From Actinomycetota bacterium (lineage in GTDB: Bacteria; Actinomycetota; Acidimicrobiia; Acidimicrobiales; Ilumatobacteraceae), in contig VFYV01000003.1 of the NCBI GenBank assembly GCA_016871395.1, positions 1 to 64,000 on the forward strand: a stretch of 64,000 nt of DNA. Reading direction: 5' to 3'. The notes beneath the pieces were generated by a model that saw nothing but the letters and a program-made list of their open reading frames with translations, was not told the DNA's origin and did no database searches. The translations under genes and the position numbers were made by a program. Shown piece by piece: positions 41,405 to 50,014 of the stretch. Each line of letters starts with the position of its first letter. Position 1 is the first letter of the stretch.

Positions 41405-43107
41405 GAGGGCCTCGAGATCATCACGCACGACACCGCCTCGTCGGGTGTGAGTGTGACCACCACGCCGGGAGTGCCGTCGGCTGGCGGGGCGAGACGACCC
41501 GCGGTCAGCGCAGCGCCGCCCGATGTGCACTCAGCGCGCACGAACGTGTACCCCGCAACGGGAGTCTCGCTGATGCGCACGGAGCGGGAAGTGGTGCCGG
41601 TCCGGAAGGTGTAGTCGAAGGTGATCGACGACGAGGTTGCCAGATCGAGTTCGCGTACCCCGACGTCGGTGGTGTAACTCCACACTCCGTTGGCCTCGAC
41701 CAACGAACCGCCGATCTCCAAGCGCTTTTGCACCGTGACGGTTCCTCCGCATTGGGCGGCGCTGATGGCGCGCAAAACGTTGCCCAGTTGGGCGAAGGAG
41801 GCTGAGTTGGCGGGGAGAAAGAAGTCCGCCGCGGAGGCGTTGCCGAGATTGGTCGGCCCGGTGCCGTTCCACGTGACCGGACCGACCACGCTTCGCATTC
41901 GATTCTGATTGATGGTGCTGGCGGCGTTGCCGACGAGCACTCCGACGATCCGGGCGCCGGTTCCGCGCCCGTAGTTGGCCGCAGCGACGGCCCGCGACAG
42001 AATCGTGGAGCTGTTACGAGTGTTTCCGTAGTCCGGCGGATGGGATCGAGTGCGGTTGGGCGCACCATCGGAAACGAAGACCACGAGTTCGGGTAGTTGC
42101 GAGAAGGGGGTACCCGAGGTGGTGCGAAATGCCTGCCAAAGTCCGTCCTCCCAATTGGTAGCGCCACCCCAGCGCCCCGCGGACGTGTCTTGGTCGTCGA
42201 CCTTTTTGCGCATGGCGGTGAGTGACGGGGATGGATTGAGGATGTTGACGTACTGTCCGGCAACCGTGGGGTAGTACGAGTACGCGGAGATGTCGAACCC
42301 CACGATCCGCATGAATGTGGGGGTTCCCGTGTACGCGTCGATGAATCCCAGGGCCGCGTTCACGAGTGCGGTCTGGCCCTGCTGGAACGGAATCGAAGTG
42401 GACGTGTCGAGCACGATGGTGACCGTTCCACCGCATCTACTCGGTGGTGACGCCGGGTCCACGACGCCGCCGGCGTAGTTGGTTGGTAACTGGTCCTCGG
42501 AGGACAGGCCGGCGCCACCGGTGGTGAAGACCTCGCCACTGGCAAAGGTGAAGTCGATGTCCTCGCCGATGGGTCGCAGTACCACCTGGTTACGCGCCGT
42601 GACCAGAACGGCGTGGACCGGCGGTTGTGTCGGTGTCCAACTGGGCGGGGGTGCGATCAGCTCGTGGGCCACGCCGACGGGTGTCACCTTCGGGTTCGGT
42701 CCGTTCGGGTCGCGAATCTCGTAGCGCCGCAGTTGCCATTCGTCGCCGTCGTTCACGTAGCGATAGCTGATGGTGATGTACCTGGTGGTCGCCGAACCCG
42801 ACAGATCCGGTCGGGTGATGGTGATGACGTTCGTGCCGGGAAGCACGATGGCGGACGCGGGTTGGTGCGTCGGCTCGATGTTGCGTGAGACCGCCGACGC
42901 GAGATCGGTGGGGATCCAGGCTTGTAGGAACGTCACGTCCTTGGATTCGGCGATGCGGTCGCGCGTGGGCGCCTCGGTGCGCAACATTACGACGACTGCT
43001 GCAGTCAACGAGGACATGATGACACCCAGGATGGTGACCGTCACGAGCATCTCGACGAGGGTCATTCCACGGTCGGTTTCGTTACGAGATGACGCGCGCA
43101 AAGACAT
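41401..43107 (-). CDS. Modular minor pilin with von Willebrand A domain
   Basis: 568 residues. Residues 1-45 are a canonical class III prepilin leader and helix: cleavage after G14, then MTLVEMLVTVTILG with Glu at mature position 5. After a pilin-like beta region (to about 215) comes a vWA domain: MIDAS DTSTS at 234-238, a later Thr in GGATNWEDGL and Asp in FVSDGAPN. The last 90 residues (from about TVTVQKRLEIGG to the Cys-containing end) resemble a SpaA/prealbumin-like beta domain. Tip-located vWA pilins act as adhesins; PilB of Streptococcus sanguinis is a known modular pilin. It overlaps both neighbours. Confidence 0.82.
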   Translation of the reverse strand: MSLRASSRNETDRGMTLVEMLVTVTILGVIMSSLTAAVVVMLRTEAPTRDRIAESKDVTFLQAWIPTDLASAVSRNIEPTHQPASAIVLPGTNVITITRPDLSGSATTRYITISYRYVNDGDEWQLRRYEIRDPNGPNPKVTPVGVAHELIAPPPSWTPTQPPVHAVLVTARNQVVLRPIGEDIDFTFASGEVFTTGGAGLSSEDQLPTNYAGGVVDPASPPSRCGGTVTIVLDTSTSIPFQQGQTALVNAALGFIDAYTGTPTFMRIVGFDISAYSYYPTVAGQYVNILNPSPSLTAMRKKVDDQDTSAGRWGGATNWEDGLWQAFRTTSGTPFSQLPELVVFVSDGAPNRTRSHPPDYGNTRNSSTILSRAVAAANYGRGTGARIVGVLVGNAASTINQNRMRSVVGPVTWNGTGPTNLGNASAADFFLPANSASFAQLGNVLRAISAAQCGGTVTVQKRLEIGGSLVEANGVWSYTTDVGVRELDLATSSSITFDYTFRTGTTSRSVRISETPVAGYTFVRAECTSGGAALTAGRLAPPADGTPGVVVTLTPDEAVSCVMISRPS

Positions 43108-43585
43108 TGTTCTTCACCACCTCGAGCGTCTTGCTGTAACCGGATGGTGAGGTGACCGAGATGGTGATCAATTGCAAGGTGCGCGCGGTGGTGAGCGACG
43201 CGGATTCGTTGCACTCGCCAGCCGTGAGTCCGTTGGCGGTGACCCAGGTGCCTTGAGATGGTGATGTTGGCGACCAATGGCGCAGCGAGACCAAGGCGAC
43301 GGTGGAGACGGGCCAGTCCACCGTCCCGGCGGCGGCTTGCACGATGGGGAGGTATCCACCGTGACCCGAGAGCGTGGGGCAGGGAATGTACGCGTAGTTC
43401 GCCAAACGATCCGCCGCGCTACCCAACACGGCCTCGACCTTGGCCTGGTCGTCGGAGAAACGTGACAAGCGCACCGACGACCACATCGCCCCCAACACGC
43501 CGGCAACGACGAGGCCCATCAGTGAGACGGCGATCACCGTCTCCACCATGCTGGAACCTCGGTCTTTCCTCAACTGTCGTGCCAT
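43082..43585 (-). CDS. PilV/PilI-like minor pilin
   Basis: A 167-residue prepilin. Leader MARQLRKDRG, then SSMVETVIAVSLMGLVV with Glu at mature position 5 and a hydrophobic helix of normal length. The globular part contains two Cys (PCPTLS and GECNES) that may pair. It is first of the three-pilin operon, and its end overlaps the vWA-pilin start by 26 bp. Such small pilins initiate assembly and carry the larger tip pilins. No pilus ATPase, platform or prepilin peptidase gene is in the window. Confidence 0.8.
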   Translation of the reverse strand: MARQLRKDRGSSMVETVIAVSLMGLVVAGVLGAMWSSVRLSRFSDDQAKVEAVLGSAADRLANYAYIPCPTLSGHGGYLPIVQAAAGTVDWPVSTVALVSLRHWSPTSPSQGTWVTANGLTAGECNESASLTTARTLQLITISVTSPSGYSKTLEVVKNNVFARVIS

Positions 43586-43688
43586 CAGCCGTTCCCGTCT
43601 CGCGCTGGAGCGGGTATCGGTTACCGCTCGGGAACGGTTCGTCAGGCTTTCGTCAAGACAACCACGATGCGGGTCGGCGCACCTTCGT

Positions 43689-43706
43689 GGCCCGCGCGCG
43701 CGGGCC
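43689..43706 (-). terminator. GC palindrome directly after the CoA-transferase gene
   Basis: GGCCCGCGCGCGCGGGCC, a perfect 18-bp palindrome adjoining the stop codon at 43707. It can form a very stable stem with a tight loop, but no T-tract follows, so termination would need other factors. Confidence 0.35.
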
Positions 43707-44912
43707 TCAGCGGATGACCCCGGCGGCGCGCAAGGCCACGGGGTCGCGGCCGATCTCGGTCACCACGTCGTCGCTGTGCTGTCCGGCCAAGGGGGCGAAG
43801 TCACCCACGCGGGCCGGTGTGGACGAGAAGCGAGCTGCCGGTCGCGGCTCGCGCACGCGACCCGCCGAGGGATGCTGGCGTTCGACGAACACCTTGTTGT
43901 TCTCGATTTGGGGTTGGGACGCGAGATCGGGGATTCGCACCACCGACGCGGCGGGGACATCGTTGGACTGAGCACGCCTTACGAAATCCTCGGCCTCGAT
44001 CTGGGCGTTCAACTCGGTCATGAGCGGTACCAACTGCGACGCATTCTGGGTGCGAGCCATCATGGTGGAGAAGCGAGCATCATCGGCCAGTTCGGGTCGC
44101 CCGTACGTGGCGCACAAACCGCGGAACTCGTCGTCGCTCACCACCGCCACGGCGGCAAAACCGTCCTTCAGTCGGGTGATGCTGTAATTCTCGCCGATGG
44201 TGGGCGTGCGATTCGCGTCGTCGTCCAACAGCACCGCGTCCATGCCCGAATCGGGCCACATGAAGGCAATGGCGGCATCGAGCATGGCGAGCACGACATG
44301 TTGGCCCTCGGCGTTGCCGGCGGCGCGGGCGAACAACGCAGCGGTGATGGCTTGGGCGGCCGTGAGCGAAGTGACCTTGTCGCAGATGAGCGTGCGGAAC
44401 AACGACGGTTCTCCGGTGTGAGGATCCGTTTGCACACCGGCCAGCCCTGATGCCGCTTGGATCACATTGTCGTACACCCGGTGACCACTCGACGGACCAT
44501 CCGGACCGTAGCCGCTGATGCTGCAATAAATCAGCCGCGGGTTCACCACCCGCAGATCCTCGTATCCGATACCCAGTCGTTCGACCGCACCGGGCCGGAA
44601 GTTCTGGATGACGACGTCGGCGGAGGCGGCCAACTCTTTGAACAGGTCGATGCCCTCGGGCTTCTTGAGATCGATCACGATCGACCGCTTGCCCCGGTTG
44701 TTGTTCAGGAAGATGCCGGTCATGCCGCCTTTGGACGAGCCGAGATATCGCATGAAGTCGCCTAGACCGGGCGATTCCACCTTGATGACATCGGCGCCCT
44801 GATCGGCGAGCATCATTCCGGCGAGCGGACCGGAGATCATGACGGAGAGATCGAGAACCTTGATTCCGGCCAAAGGGCCGGGTGTGTTCGCAGTGACGTC
44901 AGTTTTCGGCAT
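43707..44912 (-). CDS. CaiB/BaiF family III CoA-transferase
   Basis: A 401-residue CoA-transferase moving CoA between carboxylic acids. Family features: GIKVLDLSVMISGPLAGMMLADQGADVIKVE at the N-terminus, RGKRSIVIDLKKPEG, and the catalytic Asp as D148 in HRVYDNVIQAASG. ATG 44912 lies 14 bp inside the end of the MFS gene, giving a coupled amidase-MFS-CoA-transferase operon. Its substrate is unknown; coupling to an amidase suggests that an acid released from an amide is converted to its CoA ester. Confidence 0.9.
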   Translation of the reverse strand: MPKTDVTANTPGPLAGIKVLDLSVMISGPLAGMMLADQGADVIKVESPGLGDFMRYLGSSKGGMTGIFLNNNRGKRSIVIDLKKPEGIDLFKELAASADVVIQNFRPGAVERLGIGYEDLRVVNPRLIYCSISGYGPDGPSSGHRVYDNVIQAASGLAGVQTDPHTGEPSLFRTLICDKVTSLTAAQAITAALFARAAGNAEGQHVVLAMLDAAIAFMWPDSGMDAVLLDDDANRTPTIGENYSITRLKDGFAAVAVVSDDEFRGLCATYGRPELADDARFSTMMARTQNASQLVPLMTELNAQIEAEDFVRRAQSNDVPAASVVRIPDLASQPQIENNKVFVERQHPSAGRVREPRPAARFSSTPARVGDFAPLAGQHSDDVVTEIGRDPVALRAAGVIR

Positions 44913-46290
44913 GCGCAATATTGCCCGATGAGCCCCGACGAGAAACGCGTCGAGCGAGCAGGAGTCCGAGAAAGCCGAACAGCATGGCCATGATCAGGTT
45001 CGACGCGAGGGCGTGGGAGAGAGGCCATTGGGTGCGATCAGATGCGGCCACCGTGGCTCCACCGAATCCTCCCATCAGCGCAAAGCCCACGTTGTCGGCC
45101 AGATTGATCTGGCTTCCGATGGCTCCTTCGGTCCCACTGTCGGAGTACTCGAGGGCGGCAGCCGAGGTGGGCACAAAAAGCAGTCCCATGCCGAGACCGG
45201 CGATGCTCCACGTGAAAAAGGTGATCGACAGCGACCAATCCGCCGACAGCACGGGTACGACACCGGCCAATCCGACGACGAGCAAGAAGAAACCGGCTCG
45301 CGACGAGCGGACCAGGTCGTGCTCGAGGGAGTCGCGACGACTGCTGAATGCCGATCCCACGCTCCATGCCAGGGCCGCACCAATGATCACGAAGCCCTGC
45401 GCGGTGGCCGACGCACCGTGAATGCGATCGGCGGCCAACGGGATGAAGGAGTCGGCGCCGAGGAAAGCTGCCGTGGCCAACGATCGACAGGCCAAGATCG
45501 CAGGCAATCCTCGTCGGGCCCGAAGAACCCCCGGTGGCATCAGTCGTCGATACGACGCGACCCCGATGAAGGAACCGACCGCGGTGGAGGCCACGGCGAA
45601 CGACGCGACGGGTGATTGGACACCGGCGATGATCAGACCGACCCCGACCGCCAGTCCGACAGCGAGTGGCACCTGACTGGATCGATCACGGGTCGACGTG
45701 AGGTGGGGATCAGTCGGCAACGAACCCATGGCGGACACGACGACGAGGGCGGTGACGATCGCCAAAGGCGCGATGCCGATGAACACCCATCGCCAATCGG
45801 CGACGCCGGTGATCCATCCGGCGATACCGGGGGCGATGAGACTGGGCAGAACCCAGCCGGCCGACACCCAGGCGAGGATGGAGGCGCGATTATCGGCGGG
45901 CCAGATCTTTCCGATGAGCGCGTACGTGATCGGAGCCAGACCACCCGCACCGGCGCCTTGAATGATTCGACCCAGCAGCACGATCAGCATGTCGTTGGCC
46001 GTTCCGGCAACGACGAGGCCTATCACGAACACTGTGATGCACGCGATGAAGGGGCGGCGGGGACCGAGACGGTCGGCTTGCTCGCCCGAAGCGACCAGAC
46101 CCACGAGATTGGCCAACATATATGCAGCCAACGTCGCTCCGTACAGAGAATCACCATCGAGCTCTTCGGAGATCGTGGGAAGCGCGGTGAGAACCGACGT
46201 CACCTCGAAGGCGACCAACGATGTGGACAACACCAAACCGACCGCCAAGGTTCGGCGGTGCACGGGGTTGGTGATGTGAGCGTCGGTCAC
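44899..46290 (-). CDS. MFS transporter
   Basis: A 463-residue carrier with about 14 hydrophobic segments, of the drug:H+ antiporter-2 type (EmrB/QacA-like). ADRLGPRRPF in the loop after helix 2 is motif A, and RIIQGAGAGGLAPITYALI follows as in this family. GTG 46290 overlaps the amidase stop by 4 bp (GTGA); a longer frame upstream has no transporter character. Its position between amidase and CoA-transferase suggests uptake or export of the amidase substrate or product. Confidence 0.87.
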   Translation of the reverse strand: MTDAHITNPVHRRTLAVGLVLSTSLVAFEVTSVLTALPTISEELDGDSLYGATLAAYMLANLVGLVASGEQADRLGPRRPFIACITVFVIGLVVAGTANDMLIVLLGRIIQGAGAGGLAPITYALIGKIWPADNRASILAWVSAGWVLPSLIAPGIAGWITGVADWRWVFIGIAPLAIVTALVVVSAMGSLPTDPHLTSTRDRSSQVPLAVGLAVGVGLIIAGVQSPVASFAVASTAVGSFIGVASYRRLMPPGVLRARRGLPAILACRSLATAAFLGADSFIPLAADRIHGASATAQGFVIIGAALAWSVGSAFSSRRDSLEHDLVRSSRAGFFLLVVGLAGVVPVLSADWSLSITFFTWSIAGLGMGLLFVPTSAAALEYSDSGTEGAIGSQINLADNVGFALMGGFGGATVAASDRTQWPLSHALASNLIMAMLFGFLGLLLARRVSRRGSSGNIAHAEN

Positions 46291-47714
46291 CGGGGACTGC
46301 CCGGTGCCACCAACGGCCACGGGTTGGTGCGCTCGACGTGCAGGGCGATGTCGAGGAGGAGTTGCTCGGTGAAGTGTCGTGACACCACCTGCAAGCCCAC
46401 AGGGAGTCCGTCCACGTCGCCCACGGGAATGGAGATGGCCGGGTTGCCGTACAGGTTGGCCGGGAACGTGAGTCGACCGTTGTTGCCGATGCCACCGTGC
46501 ACACCACCGAATTCGGAGGGCAACGGACCGTCGGCATCGAAGGCCACATCGGGGTTGCTGGCGGTGAGGACGAAGTCGACGCCGGTGCTCGCATCGAGGA
46601 TCGCGGCCATTCGTTCGTTCAGTGCGCTGCGTCGCGACTCGATTCGGGCCCGGGCCTCGGTGCCGTAGCGACCAATGGTCGATTCGAGACCGAATCGCAT
46701 CTCGGGGGTGAGGATGTCGGCGCACGCCGGCCAATGCTCGGCCAGTGCGGCCTGAATCTCGATCATGCCGCTGATGCTCCAAGCCGCTCCCATGCTCGGT
46801 AGCGAAGTGTCGAGGTCGACCCGCTTCCAGCCGAAGTCCGCGATCAGGCCGTCGATTCGAGCCGCGAGAACGTCCCACATCGTCGGAGAGATGACCGCAC
46901 CTCCCCAATCGGGCACGACGGCGACGCGCTTTGCGCGCAACGTCTCGAGGAACGAACCGAGTCGAGGTTCCCACGGATCGGTGTCGGCGAGGCTGAGCGG
47001 GTCGCGTTCATCGCGACCGGCGCACACGTCGAACCAACGAGCGGTGTCGCGCACGCTACGCGACACGCATCCGGCGTTCACCGTGAGGTTTCCCAATTGG
47101 GCGTGCGGCGCGCGGGGAATGCGACCAAAGGTGGCCTTCAGGCCGATCAAGCCGGTGAAGCCCGAGGGGATACGGATCGATCCACCACCGTCACCAGCCG
47201 TGGCCAAGGTGACCAGTCCACCGGCCACCGCCGCCGCGCTTCCACCCGACGAGCCTCCGGGTGTGCGCCCTTGGCACCAAGGGTTGTGCGTGGTGCCGTT
47301 CAACACGGTGCGCGTCACGTTCACTCCACCGAACTCACTCGCCGTCGTCAGGCCGACCAGTACGGCGCCACCAGCCTGCAGTCGTTGGACCATCACCGAG
47401 GTGTGCGTGGCCTTGCGATCGGCGAAGAGTGCGCAGGCCTCGGTATCGGGCCAACCCGTGACCTGGTCGAGTTCCTTCACGCCGGTGGGTAGACCACCAA
47501 AAGGCCGGGAGACGTCGGCATGTTCGGCGCTGTGACGGGCGCGCTCCGGATCGAGAAAGGAGAATGCATTGAGCTGACTGGTCGAGATGGCCGCGAGCGA
47601 CGCGTCGAGTTCCTCGACCGGTGAACGCTCGCCGCGTCGGAAAGCGTCCACCAACGAGCAGGCGTCTCCCTTCCACGTGTCGGAGGTGGACGGGGTGCCA
47701 TGAGTTAGAGCCAT
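46287..47714 (-). CDS. Amidase-signature family hydrolase
   Basis: A 475-residue amidase. The catalytic triad is visible: K80 in GVKELDQ, cis-Ser S155 in TPGGSSGGSAAAVA, and nucleophile S179 in GGSIRIPSGFTG. Length and order fit amidases of small amides; GatA is less likely as gatB/gatC are absent. ATG 47714 is preceded by TAGCGT and 8 nt with no ribosome site. It leads the amidase-MFS-CoA-transferase operon and is divergent from the thioesterase gene, whose -10 box is 22 bp away. Confidence 0.9.
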   Translation of the reverse strand: MALTHGTPSTSDTWKGDACSLVDAFRRGERSPVEELDASLAAISTSQLNAFSFLDPERARHSAEHADVSRPFGGLPTGVKELDQVTGWPDTEACALFADRKATHTSVMVQRLQAGGAVLVGLTTASEFGGVNVTRTVLNGTTHNPWCQGRTPGGSSGGSAAAVAGGLVTLATAGDGGGSIRIPSGFTGLIGLKATFGRIPRAPHAQLGNLTVNAGCVSRSVRDTARWFDVCAGRDERDPLSLADTDPWEPRLGSFLETLRAKRVAVVPDWGGAVISPTMWDVLAARIDGLIADFGWKRVDLDTSLPSMGAAWSISGMIEIQAALAEHWPACADILTPEMRFGLESTIGRYGTEARARIESRRSALNERMAAILDASTGVDFVLTASNPDVAFDADGPLPSEFGGVHGGIGNNGRLTFPANLYGNPAISIPVGDVDGLPVGLQVVSRHFTEQLLLDIALHVERTNPWPLVAPGSPR

Positions 47715-47722
47715 GCGAAGCG

Positions 47723-47728
47723 ACGCTA
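47723..47728 (-). promoter_or_regulatory. leaderless -10 box (TAGCGT) of the amidase operon
   Basis: TAGCGT, 8 nt, ATG 47714 on the minus strand. It faces the divergent box at 47751-47756. Confidence 0.5.
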
Positions 47729-47750
47729 GTGCCCTCTCGGAGTCCCCATC

Positions 47751-47756
47751 TAGAGT
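47751..47756 (+). promoter_or_regulatory. leaderless -10 box (TAGAGT) of the thioesterase gene
   Basis: TAGAGT, 8 nt, ATG 47765. Confidence 0.5.
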
Positions 47757-47764
47757 CGTGAGAG

Positions 47765-48616
47765 ATGGACAGCCTCCAATTCCTCGGTCTCGAGCCCACC
47801 CATAATCCGTACCGCTGGCTGTTGCCCGTGGTGCCCGGCATCTCGACGGGAGGCGGCTTCCTTTTTGGTGGTTGCGGATTGGGTGCGGCCATCTTGGCGA
47901 TGGAGCGCACGTCGGGTCGTCGTGCCGTGTGGGCCACGGGTCAGTACTTGTCGTACGCCAAGCCCGGCGAGGTGATGGACATCGACGTCACGTTGGCGGT
48001 CTCGGGTCACCACATAAGCCAAGCCCGCGCGGTGTGTCACGTGGGTGATCGCGAGATACTGACCGTGAACGCCGCTCTGGGTGATCGCGATCTCGATGAG
48101 ACCGGACAATGGGAGTCGATGCCTTCGAATGTCCCATCACCGCTCGACTGCAGGGAACGACCGCACGTGCTCGACTGGTCGGGCACCATCAGTGGCCGCA
48201 TGGATCAGCGCATCGTGAAAGGTCGTGAGAGGCTGTCGGAACTCGACGGAACTCAGGGCGACGGTCAGGTGTTGATGTGGACCCGTATTCCCGAGGTCAT
48301 CGAGGGAGTGGACGCGTCTACCTTGGCGATCCTGGGCGATTTCGTTCCGATGGGCGTCGGCCAGGCGCTGGGTATTCGCGGCGGTGGCAACAGCCTCGAT
48401 AACACCTTGCGTATCGGTCGCCTCGTTCCCACCGAATGGGTGTTGCTCGACATCCACATCCACATGGTCCAGCGGGGCTTCGGACACGGATTGGTGCACA
48501 TGTTCGCCGAGGACGGCACGTTGATGGCCACGGCCAGTCAGAGCTGCATCGTGCGTTTTTGGCGCGACATGCCGGGCCCGGGTCCAGCCGGTAAACATCG
48601 CCCGGAATCCGGGTAG
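47765..48616 (+). CDS. Acyl-CoA thioesterase, TesB-like double hotdog
   Basis: A 283-residue protein resembling TesB/4HBT_3 thioesterases: two hotdog repeats, the first with GGGFLFGGCGLGAAILAMERTSGR and QYLSYAKPGEVMDIDV, the second ending with LIATASQS-like LMATASQSCIVRFW. The conserved Asp of the second half probably lies in ILGDFVPMGVG. It would hydrolyse an acyl-CoA to the free acid. A leaderless start is predicted (TAGAGT, 8 nt, ATG). It is divergent from the amidase operon and upstream of the LLM oxidoreductase, 47 bp away. Confidence 0.82.
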   Translation: MDSLQFLGLEPTHNPYRWLLPVVPGISTGGGFLFGGCGLGAAILAMERTSGRRAVWATGQYLSYAKPGEVMDIDVTLAVSGHHISQARAVCHVGDREILTVNAALGDRDLDETGQWESMPSNVPSPLDCRERPHVLDWSGTISGRMDQRIVKGRERLSELDGTQGDGQVLMWTRIPEVIEGVDASTLAILGDFVPMGVGQALGIRGGGNSLDNTLRIGRLVPTEWVLLDIHIHMVQRGFGHGLVHMFAEDGTLMATASQSCIVRFWRDMPGPGPAGKHRPESG

Positions 48617-48663
48617 GCGCGGCGGGTACCCGCGTGGGTTGCCCGAACAGTAAGAATGCGGGG

Positions 48664-49665
48664 ATGACGCAATCTCCCGGTTCTGCTCTCGCGCGACGTG
48701 ACGGGATGACGGTGCCCTTGCCCGGCCACCTGCACACCCACCGCGAACGATTGATGGAGTTGGCCGACCTTGGCTACTCCGACATCTGGTCAGCGGAGTC
48801 CGATGGTGCCGATGGTTTCACTCCGTTGGCCATGGCCGCAGTCTGGGAACCACGACTGCGTCTGGGGACCGCGATCATCCCGGCCTACACTCGGTCTCCC
48901 GCATGCTTCGCCCAGAGTGTGGCGAGCCTCGCCGATGCGGCCCCGGGTCGCTTCGCCATCGGCATCGGATCCAGCAGCAACGTCATCGTCGAGCGATGGA
49001 ACGGAATACCCTTCGTCGAGCCGTACAAGAAGGTGCGCGACGTGGTGCGCTTCTTGAACGACGCCCTGTCCGGGGAGAAGGTGGCCAAGAAGTACGACAC
49101 CTTCGAGGTGAACGGGTTCAAGTTGGGTGTGCGTCCCGAGCAAAAGCCCAAGATCCTGGTGGCGGCGTTGCGCGAGGGCATGCTCCGACTGGCCGGTCGC
49201 GAGAGCGATGGTGCCATCATCAATTGGCTGTCACCCTCCGACGTGTCCAAGGTTGCTGCCGTGGTTCACGGTGCCGCTGGAGGGGAGCAACGCGAGATCG
49301 TGGCGCGCATCTTCGTGTGTCCGTCGGAGAACACCGAGGTGGTGCGGGCGGCCGGTCGTTTCGCCATTGCCGCCTACCTGAACGTACCGGTGTACGCCGA
49401 CTTTCATCGATGGCTCGGACGTGGGGAACTATTGCAGGAGATGTGGGATCTGTGGTCGGCCGGCGATCGCAAGGGCGCCCTGGCGGCCATTCCCGACGAG
49501 GTGGTGGACGACATCTTGATTCATGGTTCGCCCGCCCACTGTCGGGCCAAGATCGACGAGTATTTCGCCCACGGTGTCACCACCAGTTCGTTGGCCATTT
49601 TGGGTCTGGATCCCGAAGTGAATTTCTGGGAGTCGGTGAGGGCACTGTCGCCATCGGCCGGGTGA
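48664..49665 (+). CDS. LLM-class (probably F420-dependent) oxidoreductase
   Basis: A 333-residue luciferase-like TIM-barrel protein of the actinobacterial F420-dependent branch. Evidence: MELADLGYSDIWSAESDGADGFTPLAMAAVWEPRLRLGTAI at the N-terminus, and GRFAIGIGSSSNVIVERWNG, the family's cofactor-binding region. No flavin reductase partner is adjacent, which fits F420 use. ATG 48664 is chosen because it begins the barrel; an upstream ATG at 48634 in the same frame is possible. The substrate is unknown; such enzymes act on ketones, sulfonates or lipid intermediates. Confidence 0.85.
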   Translation: MTQSPGSALARRDGMTVPLPGHLHTHRERLMELADLGYSDIWSAESDGADGFTPLAMAAVWEPRLRLGTAIIPAYTRSPACFAQSVASLADAAPGRFAIGIGSSSNVIVERWNGIPFVEPYKKVRDVVRFLNDALSGEKVAKKYDTFEVNGFKLGVRPEQKPKILVAALREGMLRLAGRESDGAIINWLSPSDVSKVAAVVHGAAGGEQREIVARIFVCPSENTEVVRAAGRFAIAAYLNVPVYADFHRWLGRGELLQEMWDLWSAGDRKGALAAIPDEVVDDILIHGSPAHCRAKIDEYFAHGVTTSSLAILGLDPEVNFWESVRALSPSAG

Positions 49666-49685
49666 TTCCGGTTCGACAGGGTTCG

Positions 49686-49934
49686 TCAGGCGGCCCGCTC
49701 GCAGTTGTTGTTTCGCGCGTCGATAGCGCGGCCGTTCGCCAGAATGCGTCGCATCTCGGCGAGGTGCTTGCGTCCGATTCGGCAGGTCTCGTCGGAGAGG
49801 ATGAACCGGGGGTCGATGTCTGCCAAGGGGTCGGCGAAGCCCTCGAGAGTCAATTGTTTTGCGGGCTGATTCGCGGGTGTGTCGATGTGGTCGCTCATGT
49901 TCGTGACGGGGGTGGGCGGCAGGTTCGTGATCAT
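49686..49934 (-). CDS. Hypothetical protein, 82 residues
   Basis: A small soluble protein without signal peptide. The C-terminal half (DPRFILSDETCRIGRKHLAEMRRILANGRAIDAR) looks helical; I recognise no family. ATG 49934 follows a GAGG sequence; ATG 49898 would give 70 residues. It lies between the LLM oxidoreductase (convergent) and the ABC exporter (divergent). Codon use fits the surroundings, but its being a real gene rests mainly on the open frame and ribosome site. Confidence 0.45.
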   Translation of the reverse strand: MITNLPPTPVTNMSDHIDTPANQPAKQLTLEGFADPLADIDPRFILSDETCRIGRKHLAEMRRILANGRAIDARNNNCERAA

Positions 49935-50001
49935 GACCTCAGCCTGCCCACGGGGTGTGGCACGCCCCGCGATGAGTCGGTCTCCTCCCGGGGCGGTTGA
50001 G

Positions 50002-50007
50002 TAGTTT
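50002..50007 (+). promoter_or_regulatory. leaderless -10 box (TAGTTT) of the ABC exporter operon
   Basis: TAGTTT, 7 nt, GTG 50015. It favours GTG 50015 over an in-frame TTG at 49997. Confidence 0.45.
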
Positions 50008-50014
50008 CGGAACG

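Noticed and set aside
46291-46974. N-terminal extension of the MFS transporter frame
   Set aside because: It lies antiparallel in frame over the amidase coding region, is Arg/Gly rich, and GTG 46290 overlaps the amidase stop in the usual 4-bp manner.
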